From NCBI RefSeq assembly GCF_026686735.1, contig NZ_CP113432.1, positions 992,001 to 1,056,000 of the forward strand: a DNA stretch of 64,000 nucleotides, in the 5' to 3' direction. Below, in pieces: positions 28,063 through 37,464 of the stretch. Numbering within the stretch: the stretch's first letter is position 1; every line of letters begins with the position of its first letter. This DNA is from Pseudomonas triclosanedens. GTDB lineage: Bacteria; Pseudomonadota; Gammaproteobacteria; Pseudomonadales; Pseudomonadaceae. The notes beneath the pieces are model-generated. The model saw only the letters and a list, made by a program, of their open reading frames with translations, had not been told where the DNA came from and ran no database searches. The position numbers and the translations under genes are program-made.

Positions 28063-28518
28063 ATGCGCAAGGGATGGATGGCGGCGTTGATGCTGCTGCC
28101 GGCGCTGGCCCGGGCCGATGTGATCGGCGAGGTGTCCACCGTGTTCAAGTGGGTCGGGCCGAACGACAAGATCGTCGTCGAGGCCTTCGATGATCCGAAG
28201 GTGGCAGGCGTCAGTTGCTACCTGTCCCGCGCCAAGACCGGCGGTGTGAAAGGTGGTCTGGGCTTGGCGGAGGATCGCGCCGAGGCGTCGATCTCCTGTC
28301 GTCAGGTCGGGCCCATCCGTTTCGCGGGTGAGTTGAAGGATGGCGAAGTGGTGTTCCAGCAGCGTACTTCGCTGGTGTTCAAAACCATGCAGGTGGTGCG
28401 TTTCTTCGACAAGAAGCGCAATGCGCTGGTTTACCTCGTTTATAGCGATCGGGTGATCGAGGGTAGTCCGCAGAATGCCGTGACGGCGATTCCGATCATG
28501 CCGTGGCCTGAAAAGTAG
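28063..28518 (+). CDS. CreA-family periplasmic protein
   Basis: A 151-residue protein with a signal peptide ([18 protein letters not shown]). The mature sequence [29 protein letters not shown] is CreA-like, and it carries the two conserved cysteines ([15 protein letters not shown]) likely to form a disulfide. CreA function is unknown. ATG 28063 has AGGAG 8 nt upstream; a GTG two codons earlier is less well placed. It follows proB by 11 nt, so it is probably the last gene of that operon. PAO1 PA4564 matches by position. Confidence 0.9.
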   Translation: MRKGWMAALMLLPALARADVIGEVSTVFKWVGPNDKIVVEAFDDPKVAGVSCYLSRAKTGGVKGGLGLAEDRAEASISCRQVGPIRFAGELKDGEVVFQQRTSLVFKTMQVVRFFDKKRNALVYLVYSDRVIEGSPQNAVTAIPIMPWPEK

Positions 28519-28526
28519 AAAGGAGA

Positions 28527-28553
28527 AGGGCGGGTGACCGCCCTTTCTTTTTG
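28527..28553 (+). terminator. Terminator after the CreA-like gene
   Basis: AAGGGCGG and CCGCCCTT pair around GTGA, then TTCTTTTT follows. Confidence 0.88.
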
Positions 28554-28587
28554 CCTGCAGGTTTTTCACCGGCAGAGAAGATGAGTC

Positions 28588-28596
28588 TGTGGATAA
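28588..28596 (-). promoter_or_regulatory. Isolated perfect DnaA box
   Basis: TTATCCACA on the minus strand sits between two terminators. No cluster of boxes surrounds it, so a replication role is not supported. Confidence 0.3.
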
Positions 28597-28622
28597 CTCA
28601 TTCGAAGGGTAAATTGCAGGCA

Positions 28623-28652
28623 ATAAAAAACCGGCCCTGGGGCCGGTTTTTC
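28623..28652 (-). terminator. Terminator of rpsT
   Basis: On the minus strand AAAACCGGCCC and GGGCCGGTTTTTT form a near-perfect hairpin with a T run, 14 nt after the rpsT stop. Confidence 0.88.
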
Positions 28653-28665
28653 AAGAACGGAACGC

Positions 28666-28935
28666 TTACGCGGTGGCCAGGGCCTTCACGTGGGCGTTCA
28701 GGCGGCTCTTGTGGCGAGCGGCCTTGTTCTTGTGGATGATGCCTTTGTCGGCCATACGGTCGATGACCGGAACGGCGGCAACCAGAGCGGCCTGGGCCTT
28801 CGGCAGGTCCTTGGCGTCGACTGCTTTGACTACGTTCTTGATGTAGGTACGAACCATGGAACGCAGGCTGGCGTTGTGGCTGCGACGCTTCTCAGCCTGT
28901 TTGGCGCGTTTTTTGGCGGAAGGTGTGTTGGCCAC
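28666..28935 (-). CDS. rpsT: 30S ribosomal protein S20
   Basis: An 89-residue basic S20, beginning [18 protein letters not shown], that binds 16S rRNA. The start codon is GTG (28935), preceded by GAGGAG about 9 nt upstream. No ATG is available near the conserved N-terminus. E. coli rpsT also uses a non-ATG start (UUG) tied to autoregulation, so the GTG may be functional rather than accidental. It is transcribed alone and diverges from murJ. Confidence 0.97.
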   Translation of the reverse strand: MANTPSAKKRAKQAEKRRSHNASLRSMVRTYIKNVVKAVDAKDLPKAQAALVAAVPVIDRMADKGIIHKNKAARHKSRLNAHVKALATA

Positions 28936-29199
28936 CGTCGAGCTCCTCGAAAAAAACTTGGGATGTTGCGAATAAATTAAGGCCGCGAATAATGCCGTTG
29001 CATCAGATGCTTGTCAAGGGTATGGGCAGCCTCCGACGAGCGGTGGGAATGCTGCATACCAACTGGCCGACGGGGTGATTTATTCGTCGGGCGGCCCTAA
29101 ACTGCTGCGCTTCGCATGGTGGACGGACGCTGGTTCCGCTGCCCTTGCCGCGCCCGTGTAACGGGGCGGCCATTCTACGTGCTCCCGGCTCCGGACGCT

Positions 29200-30738
29200 A
29201 TGAACCTACTCAAGTCGCTGGCCGCAGTCAGCTCGATGACCATGATCTCGCGGGTGCTCGGCTTCGTACGCGACACCATAGTCGCCCGTATGTTTGGCGC
29301 CGGCATGGCCACCGACGCCTTCTTCGTCGCCTTCAAGCTGCCTAACCTGCTGCGTCGTATCTTCGCCGAGGGGGCCTTCTCCCAGGCGTTCGTGCCGATC
29401 CTGGCGGAGTACAAGACCCAGCAGGGCGAGGAGGCGACCCGTACCTTCATCGCCTACGTGTCCGGCCTGTTGACGCTGATCCTCGCGCTGGTCACCGCGC
29501 TGGGTATTCTTGCGGCGCCCTGGGTGATCTGGGTGACGGCCCCCGGCTTCGTCGATTCGCCGGAGAAATTCGAGCTCACCAGTTCCCTGCTGCGGGTGAC
29601 CTTTCCTTATATCCTGCTGATCTCGCTGGCCTCGCTGGCGGGGGCGATTCTCAATACCTGGAACCGTTTCTCGGTGCCGGCCTTCGTGCCGACACTGCTG
29701 AATGTCAGCATGATCCTGTTTTCGCTGTTCCTGACGCCGTACTTCGACCCGCCGATCATGGCGTTGGGCTGGGCGGTACTGGTCGGTGGCCTGGCCCAAC
29801 TGCTCTATCAACTGCCGCACCTGAAGAAGATCGGCATGCTCGTGCTGCCGCGCATCAACCTGCGCGATTCCGGCGTCTGGCGCGTGATGAAACAGATGGG
29901 GCCTGCGATCCTGGGCGTATCGGTCAGCCAGATTTCTCTGATCATCAACACCATCTTCGCGTCCTTCCTGGTGGCGGGCTCGGTGTCCTGGATGTACTAC
30001 GCGGATCGCCTGATGGAGTTGCCCTCCGGCGTGCTGGGCGTGGCATTGGGGACCATCCTGCTGCCCTCGCTGGCCAAGACTTACGCCAGCGATGATCGCC
30101 ACGAATACTCGCGCCTGATGGATTGGGGGCTGCGCCTGTGTTTCCTGCTGGTGCTGCCGTGCTCCCTGGCCCTGGCGGTGATCGCCGAGCCGCTGACTGT
30201 TGCGTTGTTCCAGTACGGCAGGTTCAGCGCCCACGATGCGCTGATGACCCAGCATGCGCTGATCGCCTATGCGGTCGGCCTGCTTGGCATCATCCTGGTG
30301 AAGGTTCTCGCGCCGGGCTTCTACGCGCGGCAGAACATTAAGACGCCAGTGAAGATCGCACTGTTCACCCTGGTTTCCACGCAGTTGATGAACCTGGTCT
30401 TCATTGGCCCGCTCAAGCACGCCGGGCTGGCGCTGGCCATCAGTCTGGCGGCATGCCTGAACGCCGGCCTGCTGTACTGGCAACTGCGCAAGCACCAGTT
30501 GTTCGCCCCGCAGCCCGGCTGGGGCAAGTTCATCGCCAAGTTGGTGGTGTCTGTACTGGTGATGTGCGCCGTGTTGATCGGCATGATGTGCGTCATGCCG
30601 GCCTGGGATCAGGGCGGTATGCCGATTCGTCTGGTGCGCCTGGGGGCGCTGGTGGTGGCCGGTGTGGTCGCCTATTTCGGTATGCTGGCGATCCTGGGTT
30701 TCCGCTTGCGGGACTTCTCTCGCCGCGCGGTACTGTAA
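29200..30738 (+). CDS. murJ: Lipid II flippase MurJ
   Basis: A 512-residue polytopic inner-membrane protein of the MurJ/MviN family, with about 14 hydrophobic segments. It flips lipid II for peptidoglycan synthesis. The N-terminal [19 protein letters not shown] (residues 17-35) and [20 protein letters not shown] (near 47-66) carry the conserved arginines and acidic residue of the central cavity. ATG 29200 is the conserved [12 protein letters not shown] start; upstream in-frame codons to 29116 are leader. No strong ribosome binding site is seen. PAO1 PA4562 is the counterpart. Confidence 0.95.
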   Translation: MNLLKSLAAVSSMTMISRVLGFVRDTIVARMFGAGMATDAFFVAFKLPNLLRRIFAEGAFSQAFVPILAEYKTQQGEEATRTFIAYVSGLLTLILALVTALGILAAPWVIWVTAPGFVDSPEKFELTSSLLRVTFPYILLISLASLAGAILNTWNRFSVPAFVPTLLNVSMILFSLFLTPYFDPPIMALGWAVLVGGLAQLLYQLPHLKKIGMLVLPRINLRDSGVWRVMKQMGPAILGVSVSQISLIINTIFASFLVAGSVSWMYYADRLMELPSGVLGVALGTILLPSLAKTYASDDRHEYSRLMDWGLRLCFLLVLPCSLALAVIAEPLTVALFQYGRFSAHDALMTQHALIAYAVGLLGIILVKVLAPGFYARQNIKTPVKIALFTLVSTQLMNLVFIGPLKHAGLALAISLAACLNAGLLYWQLRKHQLFAPQPGWGKFIAKLVVSVLVMCAVLIGMMCVMPAWDQGGMPIRLVRLGALVVAGVVAYFGMLAILGFRLRDFSRRAVL

Positions 30739-30788
30739 TCCGCACGGGGCAAAGCATTGCATCCGTTTTCGGCGACGGCATTTTGCCT

Positions 30789-30816
30789 GTCGCACGGCAG
30801 CGGGTGCAGGTATAAT
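30789..30816 (+). promoter_or_regulatory. Putative sigma70 promoter for ribF-ileS-lspA-fkpB
   Basis: A perfect TATAAT (30811-30816) preceded by a CAGG extension, with a weak -35 near TGTCGC 16 bp upstream. It lies 29 bp before the ribF start. Confidence 0.55.
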
Positions 30817-30844
30817 CGACCACTTTCTGAGCAATACGCGCGCT

Positions 30845-31783
30845 ATGCAGCTGCTTCGAGGCCTTCACAACCTGCGGCCCCTGTCCGGGGGCTGTGTCGC
30901 CACCATCGGTAACTTCGACGGCGTCCATCTTGGCCACCAGGCTATCCTGGGGCGTCTGCGCGAGCGTTCGCTGGAGCTGCGCGTGCCCAGTTGCGTGGTG
31001 ATCTTCGAGCCGCAGCCGCGCGAGTATTTTGCGCCCGATGCCGCTCCGGTTCGTCTGACCCGCCTGCGCGAGAAGCTGGAATTGCTGCGTGCGCAGGGCG
31101 TCGACTTCGTCCTCTGCCTGACCTTCAACCGCCGACTGCGCGAGCTATCGGCCGCCGAGTTCGTCCGCCAGGTGCTGGTGGAAGGGTTGCGGGTTCGTCA
31201 TCTGGAGGTCGGAGACGACTTCCGCTTCGGTTGTGATCGTTCCGGCGATTTCGCCTTCCTGGTCAAGACCAGTACGGAGCAGGGCTTCACCGTCGAAGCC
31301 GCGACCACCGTGGAGGTCGATGGCATGCGCGTCAGCAGCTCGCGCATTCGCAAGGATCTCGCCGATGGCGATCTGCACATGGCGGAGCGCCTTCTGGGGC
31401 GTCCTTATCGCCTGAGCGGCCGTGTGCTGCACGGGCAGAAGCTGGGGCGCACGCTGGGTTCGCCTACTGCGAACATTCAGCTCAAGCGCCGCAAGGCGCC
31501 GCTCAATGGTGTTTATCTGGTCAGCACGATGGTGGCTGGCCAGCGCTGTAACGGGGTTGCCAACATAGGCACCCGGCCTTCTGTGAACGGCGACGGCCGG
31601 CCCCATCTGGAAGTGCATCTGCTGGACTTCGCTGGCGATCTGTACGGCCAGCACCTGGATATCACTTTCCACCAGAAGCTGCGTGATGAGCAGCGATTCG
31701 CCTCGCTTGAGGCACTCAAGGCGGCCATCCTCGCCGACATCGCCGCCGCCCGGGCCTACTGGCTGGGCCAACCGCTTGATTGA
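30845..31783 (+). CDS. ribF: Bifunctional riboflavin kinase/FAD synthetase
   Basis: A 312-residue RibF that phosphorylates riboflavin to FMN and adenylylates FMN to FAD. The N-terminal adenylyltransferase domain has GNFDGVHLGHQ near residues 21-31 and the SSSRIRKDL motif near 161. The C-terminal kinase domain has GSPTANIQL near 206-214 and ends with the usual EALKAAILADIAAARAY helix. ATG 30845 is right after the TATAAT promoter. ileS follows after 21 nt. The ribF-ileS-lspA order is standard in gammaproteobacteria. Confidence 0.96.
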   Translation: MQLLRGLHNLRPLSGGCVATIGNFDGVHLGHQAILGRLRERSLELRVPSCVVIFEPQPREYFAPDAAPVRLTRLREKLELLRAQGVDFVLCLTFNRRLRELSAAEFVRQVLVEGLRVRHLEVGDDFRFGCDRSGDFAFLVKTSTEQGFTVEAATTVEVDGMRVSSSRIRKDLADGDLHMAERLLGRPYRLSGRVLHGQKLGRTLGSPTANIQLKRRKAPLNGVYLVSTMVAGQRCNGVANIGTRPSVNGDGRPHLEVHLLDFAGDLYGQHLDITFHQKLRDEQRFASLEALKAAILADIAAARAYWLGQPLD

Positions 31784-31804
31784 AGATCCTGAACAGGCCC
31801 TGAG

Positions 31805-34639
31805 ATGACCGATTACAAAGCCACTCTGAACCTTCCCGAAACCGACTTCCCGATGAAAGCCGGCCTGCCGCAGCGCGAGCCGCAGACCCTGAAGTTCTGG
31901 AACGATATTGGCCTGTACCAGAAGCTGCGGAAGATTGGCGAAGGTCGCCCGAAATTCGTCCTGCACGATGGCCCGCCTTACGCCAACGGCAGCATCCATA
32001 TCGGTCATGCGGTCAACAAGATCCTCAAGGACATCATCGTCCGCTCCAAGACCCTGGCTGGCTACGATGCCCCCTATGTGCCGGGCTGGGACTGCCACGG
32101 CCTGCCGATCGAGCATAAGGTCGAGACCACCCACGGCAAGAACCTGTCGGCGGACAAGACCCGCGAGTTGTGCCGTGAATACGCCGCCGAGCAGATCGAA
32201 GGGCAGAAGGCAGACTTCATCCGCCTGGGTGTGCTGGGCGACTGGGACAATCCCTACAAGACCATGAACTTCGCCAACGAGGCCGGAGAGATCCGTGCCC
32301 TGGCCGAGATGGTCAAGCAGGGCTTCGTGTTCAAGGGGCTCAAGCCGGTGAACTGGTGCTTCGACTGCGGTTCGGCCCTGGCTGAGGCAGAGGTCGAGTA
32401 CGCCGACAAGAAGTCCGACGCCATCGACGTCGCCTTCCCGGTGGAGGATGCGGAAAAACTGGCCGCCGCCTTCGGCCTGGGCAGCCTGCCCAAGCCCGCC
32501 GCCATCGTCATCTGGACCACCACCCCCTGGACCATTCCGGCCAACCAGGCGTTGAACGTCCACCCCGAATTCACCTATGCGCTGGTCGATACCGGCGAGC
32601 GCCTGCTGGTGCTGGCTGAAGAGCTGGTCGAGTCGAGCCTTGCTCGCTACGGTCTGGAAGGCAAGGTCATCGCTACCGCCCAGGGCGAGTCGCTGGACCT
32701 GATCCGCTTCCGCCACCCGTTCTACGAGCGCTTCTCGCCGGTCTACCTGGCCGAGTACGTCGAGCTGGGCGCCGGCACCGGCGTGGTTCACTCCGCCCCG
32801 GCCTACGGCGAGGACGACTTCCGTACCTGCAAGCAGTACGGCATGGTCAACGACGACATCCTGAGCCCGGTGCAGAGCAACGGTGTTTACGTTCAGGACC
32901 TGCCGTTCTTTGGCGGCCAGTTCATCTGGAAAGCCAACCCGAATATCGTCGCCAAGCTCGATGAAGTCGGCGCGCTGCTCAAGCACACCAGCATCAGCCA
33001 CAGCTACATGCACTGCTGGCGCCACAAGACCCCTCTGATCTACCGCGCCACGGCGCAGTGGTTCGTCGGCATGGACAAGCAGCCGCAGGCCGGCGCCACC
33101 CTGCGTGAGCGTGCTCTGCAAGCCATCACCGAAACCGAGTTCGTGCCCTCCTGGGGCCAGGCGCGCCTGCACGGCATGATCGCCGGTCGCCCGGACTGGT
33201 GCATCTCGCGTCAGCGCAACTGGGGCGTACCGATCCCGTTCTTCCTGCACAAGGCTACCGGCGAGCTGCATCCGCGTACCGTCGAGCTGATGGAGGCCGT
33301 TGCCCAGCGCGTCGAGAAAGAGGGTATCGAGGGCTGGTTCAAGCTCGATGCCGCCGAACTGCTGGGTGATGAGGCGGCGCATTACGACAAGATCAACGAC
33401 ACCCTTGACGTCTGGTTCGACTCCGGCACTACCCATTGGCATGTGCTGCGCGGCTCCCATGCCGAGCTGGGCCATGCCAGCGGTCCGGCCGCCGACCTCT
33501 ACCTGGAAGGTTCCGACCAGCACCGTGGCTGGTTCCATTCCTCGCTGCTGACCGGCTGCGCGATCGACGGCCACGCGCCGTATCGCCAACTGCTTACCCA
33601 CGGCTTCACCGTGGACGAGAGCGGTCGCAAGATGTCCAAGTCGCTGGGCAATGTGATCGCTCCGCAGCAGGTCACCGACAGTCTGGGTGCCGACATCCTG
33701 CGTCTGTGGGTTTCTGCCACCGACTACTCGGGCGAGATGGCGGTTTCCCAGACCATCCTCCAGCGCAGCGCCGATGCCTATCGCCGCATCCGCAACACCG
33801 CGCGCTTCCTGCTCTCCAACCTGTCCGGTTTCGACCCGGCCAAGGACCTGCTGCCCAACGACCAACTTCTGGCGCTGGACCGCTGGGCCATCGACCGCGC
33901 CCTGCTGCTGCAGCGCGAACTGGAAGAAGCCTACCGCGACTACCGCTTCTGGAACGTCTACTCCAAGGTGCACAATTTCTGTGTGCAAGAGCTGGGTGGC
34001 TTCTACCTGGACATCATCAAGGACCGCCAGTACACCACCCCGGAGAATAGCGTCGCCCGCCGTTCCTGCCAGACCGCGCTGTTCCATATCGCTGAAGCGC
34101 TGGTGCGCTGGATCGCGCCGATCCTGGCGTTCACCGCCGAGGAAATCTGGAGCTTCCTGCCGGGCGAGCGCGCCGAGTCGGTGATGCTGACCACCTGGTA
34201 CGAAGGCCTGTCCGAACTGCCGGCCGATGCCGAGCTGGACCGTGCCTACTGGGATGAAGTCATGGCTGCCAAGGCTGCGGTGAACAAGGAGCTGGAAAAC
34301 CAGCGCAGCGCCAAGACCATCGGCGGCAACCTGCAGGCCGAGATCACCCTCTACGCCGAAGATTCCCTGGCCAAGCGCCTGGAGAAGCTGGGCAATGAGC
34401 TGCGCTTCGTATTGATCACCTCCGCCGCCACCGTCGCGCCGCTGGCTGATGCGCCGGCTGATGCGGTCGAGAGCGAACTGCCGGGCCTGAAGCTGAAAGT
34501 GGTGAAGTCTTCCCACGCGAAGTGCGGCCGCTGCTGGCACTTCCGCGTCGATGTCGGCAGCAGTCCCGCGCACCCGGAGCTGTGCGCACGCTGCGTCGAG
34601 AACATCGATGGCGCCGGTGAGGTTCGTCACTATGCCTAA
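31805..34639 (+). CDS. ileS: Isoleucyl-tRNA synthetase
   Basis: A 944-residue class I synthetase charging tRNA-Ile. HIGH is present as [11 protein letters not shown] (near residue 62) and KMSKS as [10 protein letters not shown] (near 608). The editing domain lies between, with [13 protein letters not shown] and [15 protein letters not shown]. The C-terminal zinc finger CGRCWHFR with CARC closes the protein, marking the bacterial mupirocin-sensitive type (type 1) rather than the eukaryote-like type. The reading frame overlaps lspA by 8 nt. Confidence 0.98.
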   Translation: MTDYKATLNLPETDFPMKAGLPQREPQTLKFWNDIGLYQKLRKIGEGRPKFVLHDGPPYANGSIHIGHAVNKILKDIIVRSKTLAGYDAPYVPGWDCHGLPIEHKVETTHGKNLSADKTRELCREYAAEQIEGQKADFIRLGVLGDWDNPYKTMNFANEAGEIRALAEMVKQGFVFKGLKPVNWCFDCGSALAEAEVEYADKKSDAIDVAFPVEDAEKLAAAFGLGSLPKPAAIVIWTTTPWTIPANQALNVHPEFTYALVDTGERLLVLAEELVESSLARYGLEGKVIATAQGESLDLIRFRHPFYERFSPVYLAEYVELGAGTGVVHSAPAYGEDDFRTCKQYGMVNDDILSPVQSNGVYVQDLPFFGGQFIWKANPNIVAKLDEVGALLKHTSISHSYMHCWRHKTPLIYRATAQWFVGMDKQPQAGATLRERALQAITETEFVPSWGQARLHGMIAGRPDWCISRQRNWGVPIPFFLHKATGELHPRTVELMEAVAQRVEKEGIEGWFKLDAAELLGDEAAHYDKINDTLDVWFDSGTTHWHVLRGSHAELGHASGPAADLYLEGSDQHRGWFHSSLLTGCAIDGHAPYRQLLTHGFTVDESGRKMSKSLGNVIAPQQVTDSLGADILRLWVSATDYSGEMAVSQTILQRSADAYRRIRNTARFLLSNLSGFDPAKDLLPNDQLLALDRWAIDRALLLQRELEEAYRDYRFWNVYSKVHNFCVQELGGFYLDIIKDRQYTTPENSVARRSCQTALFHIAEALVRWIAPILAFTAEEIWSFLPGERAESVMLTTWYEGLSELPADAELDRAYWDEVMAAKAAVNKELENQRSAKTIGGNLQAEITLYAEDSLAKRLEKLGNELRFVLITSAATVAPLADAPADAVESELPGLKLKVVKSSHAKCGRCWHFRVDVGSSPAHPELCARCVENIDGAGEVRHYA

Positions 34640-35141
34640 CGCCGATCGTTTCGGTCGTCTGCCCTGGTTGTGGATCACTGTGCTGGTGTTAGTGCTGGAT
34701 CAGGTCAGCAAGGCGTTCTTCCAGGCTGAGCTGACCATGTACCAGCAGATCGTGGTGATTCCCGATCTGTTCAGCTGGACCCTGGCGTACAACACCGGCG
34801 CAGCGTTCAGCTTCCTCGCCGACAGCTCGGGCTGGCAGCGCTGGCTGTTCGCCCTGATCGCCATCGTGGTCAGCGTGGTGCTGGTGGTCTGGCTCAAGCG
34901 CCTCAAGCGTGGCGAGACCTGGCTGGCCATCGCGCTTGCGCTGGTGCTCGGCGGTGCGCTGGGTAATCTCTATGACCGCATGGTGCTAGGCCACGTAGTC
35001 GACTTCATTCTGGTGCACTGGCAGAACAGTTGGTATTTCCCGGCGTTCAACCTGGCCGACAGCGCCATTACCGTTGGCGCCGTCATGTTGGCGCTGGACA
35101 TGTTCAAATCGAAGAAATCCGGAGAGACCGCTCATGGCTGA
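34632..35141 (+). CDS. lspA: Lipoprotein signal peptidase (signal peptidase II)
   Basis: A 169-residue inner-membrane aspartyl protease that cleaves prolipoprotein signal peptides. Four hydrophobic segments are visible. The two catalytic aspartates are in GNLYDR (near residue 117) and FNLADSAIT (near 136). The start ATG 34632 overlaps the end of ileS, giving translational coupling; the longer frame from 34551 lies wholly inside ileS. fkpB overlaps its end by 8 nt. Confidence 0.97.
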   Translation: MPNADRFGRLPWLWITVLVLVLDQVSKAFFQAELTMYQQIVVIPDLFSWTLAYNTGAAFSFLADSSGWQRWLFALIAIVVSVVLVVWLKRLKRGETWLAIALALVLGGALGNLYDRMVLGHVVDFILVHWQNSWYFPAFNLADSAITVGAVMLALDMFKSKKSGETAHG

Positions 35142-35586
35142 GTCTTCTGAAAACATTCAGCGCATTGGTGCGGACAGCCAGGTCACCCTGCATTTCGCTC
35201 TCAAGCTGGAGGACGGCAACGTCGTCGACAGTACCTTCGACAAGCAGCCCGCCACCTTCAAGGTCGGTGACGGCAACCTGCTGCCGGGCTTCGAGCAGGC
35301 ACTGTTCGGTCTCAAGGCCGGTGACAAACGCACCCTGACCATCGAGCCGGAGAATGGCTTCGGCCAGCCGAACCCGGCCAACGTGCAGGTGATGCTGCGC
35401 GACCAGTTCCAGGACATGGAGCTGGCCGAAGGATTGTTGGTGATCTTCAACGATGCCGCCAAGACCGAGCTGCCCGGCGTGGTCAAGGAATTTGACGACC
35501 AGCACGTCACCATCGATTTCAATCATCCGCTGGCCGGCAAAACCCTGGCCTTTGAAGTCGATATCATCGACGTACAATCAGCCTGA
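35134..35586 (+). CDS. fkpB: FKBP-type peptidyl-prolyl isomerase FkpB (SlpA)
   Basis: A 150-residue SlyD/SlpA-like FKBP. The FKBP half-domains surround an inserted flap (residues about 70-125), and the sequence [17 protein letters not shown] and [21 protein letters not shown] shows the fold. It lacks the histidine-rich metal-binding tail of SlyD, so SlpA/FkpB is the better name. GGAGAG precedes ATG 35134, which overlaps lspA. The ileS-lspA-fkpB-ispH order is conserved in E. coli. Confidence 0.95.
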   Translation: MAESSENIQRIGADSQVTLHFALKLEDGNVVDSTFDKQPATFKVGDGNLLPGFEQALFGLKAGDKRTLTIEPENGFGQPNPANVQVMLRDQFQDMELAEGLLVIFNDAAKTELPGVVKEFDDQHVTIDFNHPLAGKTLAFEVDIIDVQSA

Positions 35587-35744
35587 CCGGCTGCGCGTCG
35601 GCCATACCTCGTTCGAAGGACTCGGGAAGTTGGGGCAAACTCCGCATTTCCCGGGTCTTTGCGCATGGGCTGGCCTGGCTTTGGCTCGCGCAGCCAGTAC
35701 TCCCGATCAAGCTTCCGGGACGCCCACGTCCATCCGAGGCCACC

Positions 35745-36689
35745 ATGCAAATCAAACTCGCCAACCCCCGCGGCTTCTGCGCCGGTGTCGACCGGGCTAT
35801 CGAGATCGTCAATCGCGCCCTCGATGTCTTTGGCCCGCCGATCTACGTACGCCATGAGGTGGTGCACAACAAGTTCGTCGTGGAGAACCTCCGCAATCGT
35901 GGCGCCGTCTTCGTCGAGGAGCTCGACCAGGTGCCGGATGACACCATCGTCATCTTCAGCGCCCACGGCGTGTCCCAGGCCGTGCGCAAGGAAGCGGAGA
36001 ATCGTGGGCTGAAGGTCTTCGATGCGACCTGCCCGCTGGTGACCAAGGTGCACATGGAAGTCGTGCGTTATAGTCGCGACGGCCACGAATGTATCCTGAT
36101 CGGCCATGAAGGCCATCCTGAAGTGGAAGGCACGATGGGCCAGTACGACGCCTCCAACGGTGGCGACATCTATCTGGTCGAGGACGAGGATGATGTGGCG
36201 GCGCTGGTGGTGCGCAACCCTGCTGAGCTGCACTTCGTCACCCAGACTACCCTGTCGATGGACGACACCTCCAAGGTGATCGATGCTCTGCGCGCCAAGT
36301 TCCCCGAGATCCAGGGGCCGCGCAAGAACGACATCTGCTACGCAACGCAGAACCGCCAGGACGCGGTGAAGGAGCTCGCCGACCAGTGCGACCTGGTGCT
36401 GGTAGTCGGCAGCCCGAACAGCTCCAACTCCAACCGCTTGCGCGAGCTGGCCGAGCGCATGGGGACTCCCGGCTACCTGATCGATGGTGCCGAAGACCTG
36501 AAGAAGGAGTGGTTCGATGGCGTGCAGCGAGTGGGCATCACCGCGGGCGCCTCTGCGCCGGAAGTGCTGGTGCGCGGTGTGATCCAGCAGCTGCGTGACT
36601 GGGGGGCGGAGCCGGAACTTGAGCTGGATGGGCGGGAGGAGAACATCACCTTCTCGATGCCCAAGGAGCTGCGAGTGAAGGCGCTGTGA
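35745..36689 (+). CDS. ispH: 4-hydroxy-3-methylbut-2-enyl diphosphate reductase
   Basis: A 314-residue iron-sulfur enzyme, last step of the MEP pathway, giving isopentenyl and dimethylallyl diphosphate. The three cluster cysteines are at [10 protein letters not shown] (Cys 12), [11 protein letters not shown] (near 96) and [10 protein letters not shown] (near 198). The catalytic [10 protein letters not shown] segment (near 166-175) is intact. ATG 35745 is the conserved [18 protein letters not shown] start. A 158-nt gap separates it from fkpB. A shared terminator follows. Confidence 0.97.
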   Translation: MQIKLANPRGFCAGVDRAIEIVNRALDVFGPPIYVRHEVVHNKFVVENLRNRGAVFVEELDQVPDDTIVIFSAHGVSQAVRKEAENRGLKVFDATCPLVTKVHMEVVRYSRDGHECILIGHEGHPEVEGTMGQYDASNGGDIYLVEDEDDVAALVVRNPAELHFVTQTTLSMDDTSKVIDALRAKFPEIQGPRKNDICYATQNRQDAVKELADQCDLVLVVGSPNSSNSNRLRELAERMGTPGYLIDGAEDLKKEWFDGVQRVGITAGASAPEVLVRGVIQQLRDWGAEPELELDGREENITFSMPKELRVKAL

Positions 36690-36704
36690 GCCGAGCCTGA
36701 AAAT

Positions 36705-36735
36705 GAAAAGCCCGATCAGTCGATCGGGCTTTTTC
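36705..36735. terminator. Bidirectional terminator between ispH and pilE
   Basis: GAAAAGCCCGATC and GATCGGGCTTTTTC form a perfect stem with loop AGTC. It has U-tracts in both directions and lies between two converging genes. Confidence 0.88.
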
Positions 36736-36737
36736 GT

Positions 36738-37151
36738 TTACTTCCAGCAGTTCATGACGGTCGCCGCCACCGTGCCGCCGGCGGCGCCCCGCGTGCCGGC
36801 CTGGTCCAGAGTCAGGCTGCCGCACTGGGTATCCCGGGCCTGGATGCCGATCGGTTGGGCCGTCAGCGTGTACTGGCTGGTGGTCGGGCGATTGATGACC
36901 AACTGGTACAGGTTGTTCGGCGAGTTGCTGGTCGTCAGGCCCAGTTGTGCCGCGGTGGTGGCGTACTGGTTGTTCTGCGAGAAGAAGCGTTCCTGGCGAG
37001 CGGCGGCTTCGTTGAGCATTGTCATGGCTTCGGATCGGTTGGAGCGCATGACGTAGCTCTGGTAGCTCGGGTAGCTGATGGCCGCGAGAATGCCGAGGAT
37101 CAGTACGACGATCATCATCTCGACGAGTGTGAAACCTTTGCTTTTATTCAT
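36738..37151 (-). CDS. pilE: Type IV minor pilin PilE
   Basis: A 137-residue type IV pilin-like protein. The short leader MNKSKG is cut before F, giving the methylated FTLVEMMIVVLILGILAAIS helix with the conserved Glu at position 5. Two C-terminal-region cysteines (DTQCGSL, MNCWK) form the pilin disulfide loop. PilE joins the minor pilin tip complex that starts pilus assembly. Its start overlaps the pilY2 end by 8 nt. It is the last gene of the fimU-to-pilE operon. Confidence 0.94.
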   Translation of the reverse strand: MNKSKGFTLVEMMIVVLILGILAAISYPSYQSYVMRSNRSEAMTMLNEAAARQERFFSQNNQYATTAAQLGLTTSNSPNNLYQLVINRPTTSQYTLTAQPIGIQARDTQCGSLTLDQAGTRGAAGGTVAATVMNCWK

Positions 37152-37464
37152 GGGCGTTCGTCGACCTGGTCTGTTTCTGAATCGGTGGTTGCTGGAGCAT
37201 GCCGATGCTGGTGATGGTGGGTGGCGCCCCGGATTCCGCCAGGAAGCTGATGACGGAGCCTTCCCGGAGCTGGTAGATCGCCGGCATCGAATTGACCTGC
37301 ACCCGGTTCGGAAGCACGTAGTCCGTGTCGTTCACGCGGATACGCGACTCCTTCAGATCGATCATCGTGACGGGGCCGTTGTTCTCGATGGTTTCCGCCA
37401 TCGCCCCCTGGGTGACGCTGCCAAGCAGCGCCGCCAGGGCGAATGTCATTGTGATTCTGCTCAT
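37144..37464 (-). CDS. pilY2: PilY2-like small exported protein
   Basis: A 106-residue protein with a signal peptide (MSRITMTFALAALLGSVTQGAMA). The mature part has a beta-rich stretch (TMIDLKESRIRVNDTDYVLPN) and a polar tail. By size and place between pilY1 and pilE it corresponds to PAO1 PilY2 (PA4555), needed for full fimbrial biogenesis; its mechanism is not known. It overlaps the ends of both neighbours by 4 and 8 nt, so its translation is coupled. Confidence 0.85.
   Translation of the reverse strand: MSRITMTFALAALLGSVTQGAMAETIENNGPVTMIDLKESRIRVNDTDYVLPNRVQVNSMPAIYQLREGSVISFLAESGAPPTITSIGMLQQPPIQKQTRSTNAHE

Noticed and set aside
31145..34678. 1177-aa minus-strand open frame opposite ribF-ileS
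   Set aside because: The opposite strand encodes complete RibF and IleS with all motifs. Long antisense frames are a by-product of high third-position GC.
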